64,000 bases of DNA from Ramlibacter sp. (GCA_019635435.1 JAHBZM010000001.1:1984001-2048000), one strand, 5' to 3'. Positions 14,847 through 23,945 are shown, numbered from the stretch's first letter. Program-made: numbers and translations. The notes: generated by a model from the sequence alone, not told the origin.

Positions 14847-16703
14847 TCATGCCGAGGGCTTCAGGATGGTGTGCAGCGTGCCGTCGTGCAGGGCGGCCAC
14901 CGTGTCGGCCCGGTGCGTGAGCACCGCGCGCTGGTTGATCGAGCCCTTGTCGGTGACTTCGCCGCGGTCGATGGTGGGCGGCTCCGACAGCAGGCACAGC
15001 CGCGCGATGCGGTTGGCGCTGCCGGTGGCCGTCTTGGCCAGGTCGTCCACCAGCTGCTGGAAGCGCGCCAGCACGGCCGGGCTGTTCAGCACGTCGGCCA
15101 TGGGCGCGCTGGCGTCTAGCCCGCTGAGCGCGCGCACCGCGGCGCTGGGGAACACCATGGCGCCGACTTCCTTCATGTTGATGCCGGTGAGCACCACGTC
15201 CTGCACATAGGGCGCGCCGGCGGCGATGATCCTGGCGCGCATCGGGCCCACGCTCACGAAGGTGCCGGTGGCGAGCTTGAAGTCCTCGGCAATGCGGCCG
15301 TCAAACTTCAGGCCCAGGTGCACGTCGGTCTCGTCGATCCACTTCACCGCGTCGCCAGTGCAGAAGAAGCCTTCTTCGTCAAAGGCTTCGGCCGTGGCCT
15401 CGGGCGCGCGCCAGTAGCCGGGGGTGATGTTGGGGCCCTTGTAGCGGACCTCGGTCTTGCCGTCGGTGTCCACCAGCTTGAGCTCCAGACCCGGCGTGGG
15501 CACGCCCAGGTCGCCGGCGTTCACGTTGGGGTTGGTGATGAAGATGGCAAACGGCGACGACTCGGTCATGCCCAGCCCGGTGCCCATGACGATGCGCTCG
15601 CCGATCTCGCGCTCCTGCGACTCGTACAGGCTGTCCCACACCGGCTGGGCCAGCGCCGCGCCGGCATAGAAAAACATGCGCACGCGCGACAGCAGGTTGC
15701 GGCGCAGCGCGTCGTCGGTCTTCATGGCCAGGGCAATGGCCTCGAAGCCCGTGGGCACATTGAAATACACCGTTGGGGCGATCTCGCGCAGGTTGCGCAG
15801 GGTCTCGGCCATCAGCGCCGGCGTGGGCTTGCCGTCGTCGATGTACAGCGTGCCGCCGTGGAACACCACCATGCCGAAGTTGTGGTTGCCGCCAAAGGTG
15901 TGGTTCCAGGGCAGCCAGTCCACCAGCACGGGCGGCGCCTCGGCCAGCACCGGCATGGACTGGGCCATCTGCTGCTGGTTGGCGCACCACATGCCCTGGG
16001 TGTTGATGACGGCCTTGGGCAGCTTGGTGGAGCCGCTGGTGAACAGGAATTTGACGATGGTGTCGGGGCCCGTGGCCGCCATGGCCGTGTCCACCGCACT
16101 GGTGGCGGGCGTGGCGGCGAGGTCGCTGAAACGCGTGCTGGCCCGGCCATCAATGCTGCCCTGGGTCAGCACCACTTCGGTGTCCGCACCCACGGTGGCG
16201 GCGATGGCGCGGGCGTAGCGCGCGCCATCGGCGGCGAAAACCAGGCCCGGCGTGGTGGTCTTGAGCACATGGCGCAGCTTGTCAAAGTCCTGGCTCACCA
16301 GCGAGTAGGGCGGCGACACGGGCACATACGGCACGCCGGCCACCAGGCAGCCCAGGGCCAGCAGGGCGTGTTCCAGGTCATTCTCGGACAGGATGGCCAC
16401 GGGCCGCTCGGCGCTCAGGCCGCGGTCGATCAGCCCCTGGGCGATGCTGCGGGCCTGGCGCCAGGCGTCGGCCCAGCTCAGGTGCTGCCAGTCGCCGGTG
16501 CTGCCGTCGGCCAGCCGGGCGCGGCGCGCCATGAAGGTCTGGTCGGGCACGGCCTGCGCCCAGTGCTTGAGGCGGTCGGTCATGCGCGCGGGGTGCGCGG
16601 CCAGCGCCTGGTCGGCGCGCAGGTAGCGCACGCCGGGCGCGCCGTCGCGCAGGGCCACGCGGGTTACGCCAAAGGTCAGGGGGCGGAATTTGGGGCTGCT
16701 CAT
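14847..16703 (-). CDS. Feruloyl-CoA synthase
   Basis: A 618-residue adenylate-forming ligase. The ATP-binding P-loop is 'KFLFTSGSTKLPKAVINTQGM', then 'GTGLGMTESSPFA' and 'GFFCTGDAVKWIDETDVHLGLKFDGRIAEDFKLATGTFVSVGPMR'. The latter is the hinge and C-terminal region characteristic of the feruloyl-CoA synthase subgroup, with NFKL-like 'DFKLATG'. It activates ferulate and related hydroxycinnamates with ATP and CoA. Its start overlaps the enoyl-CoA hydratase stop by 4 bases (ATGA), so the two are translationally coupled. Confidence 0.88.
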   Translation of the reverse strand: MSSPKFRPLTFGVTRVALRDGAPGVRYLRADQALAAHPARMTDRLKHWAQAVPDQTFMARRARLADGSTGDWQHLSWADAWRQARSIAQGLIDRGLSAERPVAILSENDLEHALLALGCLVAGVPYVPVSPPYSLVSQDFDKLRHVLKTTTPGLVFAADGARYARAIAATVGADTEVVLTQGSIDGRASTRFSDLAATPATSAVDTAMAATGPDTIVKFLFTSGSTKLPKAVINTQGMWCANQQQMAQSMPVLAEAPPVLVDWLPWNHTFGGNHNFGMVVFHGGTLYIDDGKPTPALMAETLRNLREIAPTVYFNVPTGFEAIALAMKTDDALRRNLLSRVRMFFYAGAALAQPVWDSLYESQEREIGERIVMGTGLGMTESSPFAIFITNPNVNAGDLGVPTPGLELKLVDTDGKTEVRYKGPNITPGYWRAPEATAEAFDEEGFFCTGDAVKWIDETDVHLGLKFDGRIAEDFKLATGTFVSVGPMRARIIAAGAPYVQDVVLTGINMKEVGAMVFPSAAVRALSGLDASAPMADVLNSPAVLARFQQLVDDLAKTATGSANRIARLCLLSEPPTIDRGEVTDKGSINQRAVLTHRADTVAALHDGTLHTILKPSA

Positions 16704-17482
16704 GCCTTTTGCACCTTGGCCGCGCGGCCGTCGAGGAAGGCCCGCACGCGGTCCTTGGCTTCAGGCGCGCTTTGCACGATGGCGGCCATCATGGCTTCGG
16801 TGAAGAAGCCCTGGTCGGCCGGCTGCTCGGCAATGCGGGGCAGGGCGTGCATCAGCGCGTAGTTGGTCAGCGGGGCGTTCTGCGCCACGCGGCTGGCGAT
16901 CTCATAGGCCTTGTCGAAGGCCGTTCCGGTGGGCACCAAGTACTGCGCGATGCCGATGCGCTCGCCGTCCTGGGCGTTGTAGACGCGGCCGGTGAGCATC
17001 ATGTCGGTCATGCGGGCCACACCAATCAGCCTGGGGATGCGCACCGAGCCGCCGCCACCCACAAAAATGCCGCGCGAGCCTTCGGGCAGCGCATAGAACG
17101 TGGATTCGTCGGCCACGCGGATGTGGCAGGCGCTGGCCAGCTCCAGGCCGCCACCCACCACCGCGCCATGCAGCGCCGCGATCACAGGCACCGGGCCGTA
17201 CTGCACGCGCTCCAGCGCGGCGTGCCACATGCGTGAGTGGTGCATGCCCTGGCCCGCGTCGCGTTCCTGCAGTTCCGACAGGTCCAGGCCGGCGCAGAAA
17301 TGCTCGCCCTCGCCGTCTATCACCGCGGCGCGCACGGTGGCGGGCATTTGCTCGAAAATGTCCCGCAGGGACAGGATCAGCGCGTCGTTCAGGGCGTTGC
17401 GCTTGCTGCCACGGGTCAGCCGGACGACGGCAATGTTGCCGTTCTCGCCGGTGATCTCCAGGCTGATGTGGGGTGAACTCAT
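16700..17482 (-). CDS. Enoyl-CoA hydratase/isomerase (crotonase) family, probable feruloyl-CoA hydratase
   Basis: A 260-residue crotonase. The oxyanion-hole segments 'HFCAGLDLSEL' and 'GAVVGGGLELASACHIRVADESTFYALPEGSRGIFVGGGGSVRIPRLIG' are present, with Glu residues at the two catalytic positions. It is the first gene of the minus-strand operon. By context it hydrates feruloyl-CoA; whether it also cleaves to vanillin plus acetyl-CoA cannot be read from the sequence. The 'GIFVGGGGS' segment differs from the hydroxycinnamoyl-CoA hydratase-lyase type I recall, and the downstream hydroxyacyl-CoA dehydrogenase favours a hydratase-only role. Confidence 0.85.
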   Translation of the reverse strand: MSSPHISLEITGENGNIAVVRLTRGSKRNALNDALILSLRDIFEQMPATVRAAVIDGEGEHFCAGLDLSELQERDAGQGMHHSRMWHAALERVQYGPVPVIAALHGAVVGGGLELASACHIRVADESTFYALPEGSRGIFVGGGGSVRIPRLIGVARMTDMMLTGRVYNAQDGERIGIAQYLVPTGTAFDKAYEIASRVAQNAPLTNYALMHALPRIAEQPADQGFFTEAMMAAIVQSAPEAKDRVRAFLDGRAAKVQKA

Positions 17483-17513
17483 GATTGCCTTTCTGTCCAG
17501 GATGGATTATTGT

Positions 17514-17526
17514 TATGAATCATAAT
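17514..17526. promoter_or_regulatory. Perfect palindrome in the divergent hydroxycinnamate promoter region
   Basis: TTATGAATCATAA is a perfect 13-bp palindrome in the 104-base AT-rich gap between the divergent crotonase and amidohydrolase genes. It is flanked by ATTG on the left and CAAT on the right, giving a longer near-symmetry. Size and position suit a MarR-family operator; the candidate regulator is the MarR gene at 6988-7467. Confidence 0.5.
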
Positions 17527-17586
17527 CAATTCAATCCGTCCAAGCGACTCATTGCTTGGTGTTTACCCTGATTACCGGAGACCCTC

Positions 17587-18462
17587 TTGGACTACAAAAA
17601 CCTGGTCGCCATCGACATCCACACCCACGCCGAGGTCAGCTGCTGGAACCCGTTTGACAACTACGGCGAGGAATACGACCGCGCCGCCGACAAGTATTTC
17701 CGCAACAGCCGCCGCCCCACCATCGAGGAAACCATTGCTTATTACCGCGAGCGCAAGATCGGGCTGGTGATGTTCACGGTGGACAGCGAGTCCAAGCTGG
17801 GCCGCCGCCGCATCCCCAACGAGGAGATTGCCGAAGCCGCCAGCAAGAACAGCGACATGATGATGTGCTTTGCCAGTATCGACCCGCACAAGGGCAAGAT
17901 GGGCGCGCGCGAGGCGGAGCGGCTGATCAGGGAGCACAACGTCAAGGGCTTCAAGTTCCACCCCACGGTGCAGGGCTACCACCCCTACGACAAGATGGCC
18001 TGGCCCATCTACGAAGTGATCAACGCGCACAAGCTGCCGGCCATCTTCCATACCGGCCACAGCGGCATTGGCTCGGGCATGCGCTGCGGCGGCGGCCTGC
18101 GGCTGGAGTACAGCAACCCCATGCACCTGGACGACGTGGCGATCGATTTCCCCGACATGCAGATCGTCATGGCCCACCCCAGCTTCCCGTGGCAGGACGA
18201 GGCGCTGAGCGTGGCCACGCACAAGCCCAATGTGTGGATCGACCTGAGTGGCTGGAGCCCCAAGTACTTTCCCAAGCAGCTCGTGCAATACGCCAACACC
18301 CTGCTGAAAGACCGCATCCTGTTCGGCTCCGATTACCCGCTGATCACGCCCGATCGCTGGATGAAGGACTTTGAGGACGCGGGCTTCAAGCCCGAGGTGA
18401 TGCCCGGCATCCTCAAGGGCAATGCGGTGCGCCTTCTGGGGCTGGACGCGGAGACGGCGTGA
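17587..18462 (+). CDS. Metal-dependent amidohydrolase (COG2159 family)
   Basis: A 291-residue TIM-barrel amidohydrolase. The N-terminal metal motif is 'IDIHTHAEVSCW', with a later His in 'IFHTGHSG', 'MAHPSFPWQDE' and the terminal Asp in 'LFGSDYPLITPDRW'. Members are decarboxylases or C-C/C-O hydrolases of aromatic-derived acids. It starts with TTG: GGAG is well placed 8 bases upstream and no in-frame ATG fits. It is divergent from the feruloyl-CoA operon and overlaps the next ligase gene by 4 bases. A role in cleaving a beta-keto phenylpropanoid intermediate is possible but only inferred. Confidence 0.82.
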   Translation: MDYKNLVAIDIHTHAEVSCWNPFDNYGEEYDRAADKYFRNSRRPTIEETIAYYRERKIGLVMFTVDSESKLGRRRIPNEEIAEAASKNSDMMMCFASIDPHKGKMGAREAERLIREHNVKGFKFHPTVQGYHPYDKMAWPIYEVINAHKLPAIFHTGHSGIGSGMRCGGGLRLEYSNPMHLDDVAIDFPDMQIVMAHPSFPWQDEALSVATHKPNVWIDLSGWSPKYFPKQLVQYANTLLKDRILFGSDYPLITPDRWMKDFEDAGFKPEVMPGILKGNAVRLLGLDAETA

Positions 18463-20294
18463 GCGGGGCGACCCTGCGCAGCCTGGCCGACATCCAGGCG
18501 CTGGAACGCCTGCCGCGCGAGCAGGCCATGCCAGCGGCCACCACCTGGGGCCTGATTGCCGCGGCCGCGCAGCGCCACCCGGAGCGCGTTGCGCTGCGCT
18601 ACCTGCCCGATGCGGACCTGCGGCGCGCCGCGCGCGATGTGCGCTATGCCGAGCTGGCCGCCCAGATCCAGCGCGCGGCCAATGTGTTCCGCGCCATGGG
18701 CGTGGGGCCCGACGATGCGGTGGCCATCCTCGCGCCCAACATCCCCGAGACCCAGTTTGCGCTGTGGGGCGCACAGCTGGCGGGCAAGGCCTGCCCCATC
18801 AACTACCTGCTGCAGCCGGACCACATCGCGGCGCTGCTGGCGGCATCGGGCGCCAAGGTGGTGGTGGCGCTGGGCCCCAACCCCGAGCTGGACCTTTGGC
18901 CCACGGTGCAGAAGGTGCTGGCGCTGCACCCGCTGCCGGTGCTGCAGATCACCGTGGGCGACCACGCCGCACCCCATGTGCCGGTGCTGCAGGAGGCATT
19001 GGCGCAGCAGCCCGGCACGCTGAACTTCGACCCCCAGCTCACGCCCGACCGCGTGGCCGCGTGCTTTCACACTGGCGGCACCACGGGGGCCCCCAAGCTG
19101 GCCCAGCACACCCATGGCAACGAGGCGCACACCAGCTGGTTTGCCCACCGCTATTACGGCTTTGACGAGAACACGGTGGAGGTCAACGGCTTTCCGCTGT
19201 TCCATGTGGCGGGCGCGTTTGTCTATGGCCTGTCACTCCTGGCCATTGGCGCCATGCAGGTGCTGCCCACCCTGGCCGGCATGCGCAACCCGGCCTTCGT
19301 CAGGAACTACTGGAAGTTCTGCGAGCGTGAGCGGGTGAGCGCGCTGGCCTGCGTACCCACCATCATGGCCACGCTGATCAACCAGCCGGTGGATGCCGAC
19401 ATCAGCAGCATCAAGGTGGCCTACACCGGCGGCTCGCCGCTGCCCACCGAACTGGCCGCGCAGTTTGAGGCGCGCCTGGGCATTGCGGTGCGCAACATTC
19501 TGGGCATGACGGAATGCGCGGGGCTGGTGTCCATTGAGCCCGCGGGCGCGCCGCGCGTGCCAGGCTCGGTGGGGCTGCGATTGCCTTACACCGAGGTGCG
19601 CGTGGTGCCCTGGCGCGACGGCAAAGCGCAACTGGCTGAGGACTGCGCGCCCGGCACCACCGGCGTGGTGATTCTGCGTGGCCCGCATGTGAGCCCGGGC
19701 TACACCGACGCGGCCCGCAACGCCGGCATGTTCGAGGGCGGCTGGCTGGTCTCGGGCGACCTGGGCCACCTGGACGCGCAGGGCTACCTGCACATCACAG
19801 GCCGGGCCAAGGACGTGATCATCCGCGGCTCGCACAACATCGACCCGGGCCTGGTGGAAGAGGCCTTCCTGGCCCATCCCGCCGTGGCCCTGTGCGCCGT
19901 GGTGGGCGAGCCCGATGCCTATGCGGGCGAGTTACCCGTGGCCTTTGTGACGCTCAAGCCTGGCGCGGTGTGTGACGCCGCCACGCTGCTGGCCGAGGTG
20001 GCACCCCATGTGTATGAGCGCCCCGCCACGCCCAAGCGGGTGACGGTCATTGAATCCATGCCCGTTACCGCCATCGGCAAGATCTACAAACCCACGCTGC
20101 GCCTGCGCGCCATCGAGGCCAAGCTGGCCGAGATGCTGGCCGATGTGCCGGGCACGGCCGTCCGGGGGGAGGAGCGCGGCGGCACGCTGTCGGCGGTGGT
20201 GCAGCTGGCTTGTGCGCCCGATGCCGCGCTGCAGAAGCAATTACGGGAACGGCTGGCGGCGATTGCGGTGCCGGTGGCGTTTGTGTTTGCTTGA
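18459..20294 (+). CDS. Acyl-CoA synthetase (AMP-dependent ligase)
   Basis: A 611-residue adenylate-forming enzyme. The P-loop is 'ACFHTGGTTGAPKLAQHTHGN', the A5 region 'NILGMTECAGLVS', and the hinge and C-terminal motifs are 'WLVSGDLGHLDAQGYLHITGRAKDVIIRGSHNIDP' with the catalytic Lys in 'MPVTAIGKIYKPTLR'. It forms an acyl-CoA with ATP. It begins with GTG inside the GTGA overlap with the amidohydrolase stop, so the two are coupled. It is distinct in sequence from the feruloyl-CoA synthase, so it probably handles a different acid in the same catabolic region. Substrate unknown. Confidence 0.85.
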   Translation: MSGATLRSLADIQALERLPREQAMPAATTWGLIAAAAQRHPERVALRYLPDADLRRAARDVRYAELAAQIQRAANVFRAMGVGPDDAVAILAPNIPETQFALWGAQLAGKACPINYLLQPDHIAALLAASGAKVVVALGPNPELDLWPTVQKVLALHPLPVLQITVGDHAAPHVPVLQEALAQQPGTLNFDPQLTPDRVAACFHTGGTTGAPKLAQHTHGNEAHTSWFAHRYYGFDENTVEVNGFPLFHVAGAFVYGLSLLAIGAMQVLPTLAGMRNPAFVRNYWKFCERERVSALACVPTIMATLINQPVDADISSIKVAYTGGSPLPTELAAQFEARLGIAVRNILGMTECAGLVSIEPAGAPRVPGSVGLRLPYTEVRVVPWRDGKAQLAEDCAPGTTGVVILRGPHVSPGYTDAARNAGMFEGGWLVSGDLGHLDAQGYLHITGRAKDVIIRGSHNIDPGLVEEAFLAHPAVALCAVVGEPDAYAGELPVAFVTLKPGAVCDAATLLAEVAPHVYERPATPKRVTVIESMPVTAIGKIYKPTLRLRAIEAKLAEMLADVPGTAVRGEERGGTLSAVVQLACAPDAALQKQLRERLAAIAVPVAFVFA

Positions 20295-20348
20295 GTCTGC
20301 CCATGGCCGGGCCCTGCTGTCCGCAGATGCGCGCCGGCAAGCCCGTCG

Positions 20349-20642
20349 CTATCCGGGACCGAGCAATTCCGCCAGTCGTGTCACCACCCAGGATGCTTCA
20401 GCGCCACTCACCGCGGCGTCCGCGCTGGTCAGCCCGGTTTCCATGGTTTGAAGCACCTCGCCCCGGGGCCTGCCAGTCTTGAACTGGAGGGCGCTGGCCT
20501 GTTCCACCAGCATCTGCGCCAGGTCTTCGCACAGCTCGTAGCGCTCGCGCACCAGGGCGATGGGCTCGGTCAAACGGCCCGCGGGTGAGCTGAACAGTGC
20601 GCAGAACGATGGCGGCACTTCAATCTGGTTGGAATCTTCCAT
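20349..20642 (-). CDS. Conserved hypothetical protein, small acidic
   Basis: A 97-residue protein beginning MEDSNQIEVPPSFCALFSSP and ending 'ASWVVTRLAELLGPG'. I recognise the pattern as a short hypothetical protein common in betaproteobacteria ('ERYELCEDLAQMLVEQA' followed by a Trp-Val-Val-x-Arg-Leu-Ala-Glu end). No enzymatic motif, signal peptide or membrane segment is visible. Its function is unknown. It lies convergent to the acyl-CoA ligase and divergent from the DUF1203 gene. Confidence 0.75.
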   Translation of the reverse strand: MEDSNQIEVPPSFCALFSSPAGRLTEPIALVRERYELCEDLAQMLVEQASALQFKTGRPRGEVLQTMETGLTSADAAVSGAEASWVVTRLAELLGPG

Positions 20643-20771
20643 GGCGCAAGGTTACCGCGCCGACGAGGAGACGGCGGGAAGCCAACCGCGTGTCCGATTC
20701 TGGCGCGCGCCGGGCGCGGGCAAGCGGTCCAATGGCGGCTGTTCCAACACAACAACCTGCCAGGAGAGTCC

Positions 20772-21236
20772 ATGAAACTTGCTGTTCAAGGCATACCCAG
20801 CGAAGCAGCGCGCCAGCTGCAGGCCGGCGGCATCGATGCCAACGGGCAACCGCCCTTGCGGCGCACGGCCGAAGGCCCGGCCAATCCGTGCCGGCATTGC
20901 CTGCAATTGATCGCGCAGGGAGACGAGAAGCTGGTCCTCTCGTACCGCCCCTTTGCCGCGGCGCAGCCCTACGCCGAGACCGGCCCCGTCTTTCTGCACA
21001 CCCACAACTGCGAGCGCTATGTCTCTGACCAACTGCCCAATTGGTTCGCCTACCTGGAGCCCGCCATTATTCGCGGCTACGGGCACGACGACTGGATCAG
21101 GTACGAAACCGGAGCCGTCGTCCCGGGCAAGAACCTGACCGCCGAGTGCCAGAAGATCCTGGCCCATCCGGAGGTGGCCTATGTGCACATCCGTTCCAGG
21201 TTCAACTGTTTCCAGTGCCGGGTAGACCGGGGGTAA
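20772..21236 (+). CDS. DUF1203-family protein
   Basis: A 154-residue protein with the DUF1203 pattern: 'PCRHCLQLIAQGDEKLVLSYRPF' near residue 40, 'GPVFLHTHNCERY' near residue 76 and 'VAYVHIRSRFNCFQCRVDR' at the end. The conserved Cys pairs (CRHC, CFQC) and HTH suggest a metal-binding site. Function is not known. RBS AGGAG is present 8 bases before the ATG. It stands alone between oppositely oriented neighbours. Confidence 0.85.
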   Translation: MKLAVQGIPSEAARQLQAGGIDANGQPPLRRTAEGPANPCRHCLQLIAQGDEKLVLSYRPFAAAQPYAETGPVFLHTHNCERYVSDQLPNWFAYLEPAIIRGYGHDDWIRYETGAVVPGKNLTAECQKILAHPEVAYVHIRSRFNCFQCRVDRG

Positions 21237-21274
21237 ACCGCCTGCGCCGCAGGGCCGGCCTGATCATCTCTGAC

Positions 21275-21880
21275 TCACCACCCGCCGCGCTCCAGCCATT
21301 CCTCCAGAAGCTCGAAGGTCTGCACTCCCCAGAACGGCTCCCCGTCCACCACCACGGTGGGTGAACCAAAAACACCGGCCTTCAGCGATGCATCCACGGC
21401 ACTGCGCAGCAGGCTGCCGGCTTCGTCGCTGGCAATGCCGGCGCGCAGCCAGCCGGCATCCAGCCCTTCGGGCAGTGGCAGCGCCGAAATCGCATCGGCC
21501 GTGGACAGGTCCTGGCCTTCCGCCCAATAGGCCTTGTACAGCGCATGCGCCAAGGGCGCCGCCAGGGCAGGGCGGTGGTGTTTGACGTAGTGAAAGGCGC
21601 GGCCAGCGGCGCGCGGGTCCATCACCGGGTCGTCCAGGTCGCGCTTGAGCACGATGCCGTGGCGGCGCATGTAGCGCTGTGCATCGCGGCGGATGTAGTC
21701 GCCCTTGAGCGGTGTCTCCAGCAGCGGCTTCAGGCCCATCACCTTGAGAACCGACACGCCCAGCAGCATGGCGTGCCACTGCACCGTGCGGCCATGGCGG
21801 CGGGCAATGTCTTCGATGCGCAGGGACGCAAAGTAGCCAAAGGGGGAAATGAAGTCAAAGTAAAAATGCAGCGGGGTCAT
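21275..21880 (-). CDS. 2-hydroxychromene-2-carboxylate isomerase family (DsbA-like fold)
   Basis: A 201-residue kappa-class GST/DsbA-fold protein. The start 'MTPLHFYFDFISPFGYFASLRIEDIARRHG' is diagnostic for HCCA isomerases, with the glutathione-activating Ser in 'DFISPFGYF'; the C-terminal 'VFGSPTVVVDGEPFWGVQTFELLEEWL' completes the thioredoxin half. It catalyses GSH-dependent isomerisation in naphthalene-type pathways, though many homologues have unknown substrates. I chose the ATG at 21880 because the domain starts there; the longer reading adds an unlikely leader. Confidence 0.88.
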   Translation of the reverse strand: MTPLHFYFDFISPFGYFASLRIEDIARRHGRTVQWHAMLLGVSVLKVMGLKPLLETPLKGDYIRRDAQRYMRRHGIVLKRDLDDPVMDPRAAGRAFHYVKHHRPALAAPLAHALYKAYWAEGQDLSTADAISALPLPEGLDAGWLRAGIASDEAGSLLRSAVDASLKAGVFGSPTVVVDGEPFWGVQTFELLEEWLERGGW

Positions 21881-21930
21881 GGCGCCTAGCGTAGCCGACG
21901 CCGTGCATTCAGGCCAACCGGCTCGCGCAC

Positions 21931-23004
21931 TCACGCCAATGAGACGGGTCGCCCCTGTGACGCCACCATGGCATCGATCAGCCGGTGCACCGCCAGCGCC
22001 GAGCGGCCCGACACCGCGGGCCCGCGGCCTGCGCGGATGGCCGACACAAAGTCTTCAATCACCGCGCGGTGCGGGCCATGGTCGAACGCCATCAGGTTGG
22101 CGCCCGAACCGGTGGCCTGTTTTTCGCCCACGCGCGTGGTGCTGCCGTCGCGCATGTGGACAGTGAGCTCACCGGCCTCCAGCGTGGCGCTGCCCAGGGT
22201 GCAGTTCAGCGCGATGCGCTCGTTGAAGCCGGGCCAGGCGGCGGTGGTGGCGTCAATGCTGCCCAGGGCGCCGTTGGGGTAGCGCAGCATGGCTGTCACG
22301 GTGTCTTCGCATGCCATCTGGTGCACCGGGCTGGTGGTGGTCAGGGCCGTGACCTGCGCGGGCAGGCCGGTCAGGCTCATCAGCAGGTCCAGCGTGTGGA
22401 TGGCCTGGGTCATGAGCACACCGCCGCCGTCGCGCGCCAGCGTGCCGCGGCCCGGCTCGTCGTAATAGCTTTGCGGGCGCCACCAGCGGATGCTGGCCGA
22501 TGCGCCGGTCAGGCTGCCCAGCGTGCCGCCAGCCACCAGGCGCGCCAGCGCCTGCGAGGCCTCGCGCATGCGGTGCTGCAGCATCACTGCCAGCTTCACG
22601 CCGTGGTGCTCGCAGGCCTGCACCAGCGCCTGTGCCCGGGCCAGGGTGGTGTCCAGCGGCTTTTCCACCAGCACATGCTTGCCGGCCTGCGCGAGCTGCT
22701 GCGCGATGTCCAGGTGGGTGTTGGGCGGTGTGAGCACCAGCGCGGCTTCCACCGAGCGGTCTTGCAGCACGTCCTGCAGCTCGGTGGTGGGGCGTGTGCC
22801 GGGTGGCAGCGCCAGCGCGGCCAGGCGTTGCGGCGTGCGGGCCACGACCCAGGCCAGGGCCACCTGGTCGCGCAGCTCGTGCAGGGCCAGCAAATGGGGT
22901 GCGCTGGCCTGGCCCGCACCCACCACGGCCACGCGCATGAGCGGTCGGGTCACGAGGGGCGTTGTGGCGGTTTGATGCCGTTGGCCTTGATCACTGGGGC
23001 CCAT
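21931..23004 (-). CDS. Gfo/Idh/MocA-family oxidoreductase
   Basis: A 357-residue NAD(P)-dependent dehydrogenase. The Rossmann start is 'MRVAVVGAGQASAPHLLALHEL', and the EKP motif is 'GKHVLVEKPLDTTLARAQALV' (catalytic Lys). The C-terminal alpha/beta domain includes 'GGGVLMTQAIHTLDLLMSLTG' with the conserved His/Asp. The start at 23004 has GAGGT 7 bases upstream; a later start at 22938 directly before MRVAVVG is possible. It is next to the GntR regulator and uronate operon, so a sugar or sugar-acid substrate is plausible. Confidence 0.88.
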   Translation of the reverse strand: MGPSDQGQRHQTATTPLVTRPLMRVAVVGAGQASAPHLLALHELRDQVALAWVVARTPQRLAALALPPGTRPTTELQDVLQDRSVEAALVLTPPNTHLDIAQQLAQAGKHVLVEKPLDTTLARAQALVQACEHHGVKLAVMLQHRMREASQALARLVAGGTLGSLTGASASIRWWRPQSYYDEPGRGTLARDGGGVLMTQAIHTLDLLMSLTGLPAQVTALTTTSPVHQMACEDTVTAMLRYPNGALGSIDATTAAWPGFNERIALNCTLGSATLEAGELTVHMRDGSTTRVGEKQATGSGANLMAFDHGPHRAVIEDFVSAIRAGRGPAVSGRSALAVHRLIDAMVASQGRPVSLA

Positions 23005-23112
23005 GTTTCGACCTCGGTTGTCCGGAGTAGAGTCTGACAATTGGCAAATTGATCAGTCATCGTACAACATGACGGGCAATCCAGGATTCAGGAAATTCCC
23101 TGATGCTGCCGC

Positions 23113-23853
23113 TCAGAGGTTCTTGCGAAGCCGTTCGCGGCTGTTGGACAGATGGGTGCGCATGGCGGCCCGCGCGGCCTCGGCATCCTGGTTACGGATG
23201 GCGTTGTAGATGCTTTCGTGCTCGCCATGCACGCGCTGCAGGTAGTTCAGCCGGCCTTCAGGTGCATTCTGCGGCGTGTTCACCCGGGTGCGCGGGATGA
23301 TCATGGTCCCCAGGTAGGTCATGAGGTCGGCGAAGTGCCGGTTGCCGGTGGCGCGGGCCACTTCCACGTGGAACTGGAAGTCCGACGGCACGGCATCGGA
23401 GTCGGCCTGGATGGAGTCCTGAAAGGTGCTCAGCGCGGTCGCCATGGCGGCCAGGTTCTCGGCGCTGCGCCGCTGGGCGGCCAGGCCTGCCGCCTCGGTT
23501 TCCAGGCTGATGCGCAGCTCCAGCACCGAGATCACGTCGGCCACGGTGGCAAAGTCGGCCGGCGCAATGCGGAAGTTGCCGGCGTTGGCATTGGCGATCA
23601 CAAAGGTGCCAATGCCGTGACGCGTTTCCACCAGGCCCGAGGCCTGCAGCTTGGACAGCGACTCGCGCACCACGGTGCGGCTCACATCAAAGCGGGCCAT
23701 GATTTCGGCCTCGGTTGGCAGCTTGTCGCCAGGGGTGAGCTGGCCGTCGCGGATGCTGCCAGCCAGGGCCTCGACGATCTCGCCCACCAGCCCGCGCGGG
23801 CGCCGCGTGCGGGGCGATTCACGCGGGGGTGGGGCGGTCAGTTGCGGGTCCAT
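23113..23853 (-). CDS. GntR-family regulator, FadR subfamily (probable uronate operon regulator)
   Basis: A 246-residue regulator. The N-terminal winged helix is 'LTPGDKLPTEAEIMARFDVSRTVVRESLSKLQASGLVETRHGIGTFV', and the C-terminal FCD ligand domain (about residues 105-235) has conserved 'DFQFHVEVARATGNRHF' and 'HGEHESIYNAIRNQD' metal/ligand residues. It is divergent from the uronate dehydrogenase gene, 138 bases away, with palindromes in between. By position it probably represses the operon until a hexuronate or aldarate is present. Confidence 0.9.
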   Translation of the reverse strand: MDPQLTAPPPRESPRTRRPRGLVGEIVEALAGSIRDGQLTPGDKLPTEAEIMARFDVSRTVVRESLSKLQASGLVETRHGIGTFVIANANAGNFRIAPADFATVADVISVLELRISLETEAAGLAAQRRSAENLAAMATALSTFQDSIQADSDAVPSDFQFHVEVARATGNRHFADLMTYLGTMIIPRTRVNTPQNAPEGRLNYLQRVHGEHESIYNAIRNQDAEAARAAMRTHLSNSRERLRKNL

Positions 23854-23919
23854 GGGGTCGGCTCAGGGTTTACCTCAGGGGCAAGGGCACGGGAAAGGCT
23901 TGACAACGCAATCCAGCTT

Positions 23920-23945
23920 ACTAGAATTTCTAGTTGTCAGACAAC
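23920..23945. promoter_or_regulatory. Overlapping palindromes upstream of the uronate operon (candidate GntR operator)
   Basis: ACTAGAATTTCTAGT (23920-23934) and GTTGTCAGACAAC (23933-23945) are perfect odd-length palindromes that touch. The second fits the TTGTC-x-GACAA style of operators bound by several GntR/FadR-type hexuronate regulators. They lie between the divergent GntR gene and the uronate dehydrogenase gene, so both promoters could be controlled. Confidence 0.6.
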
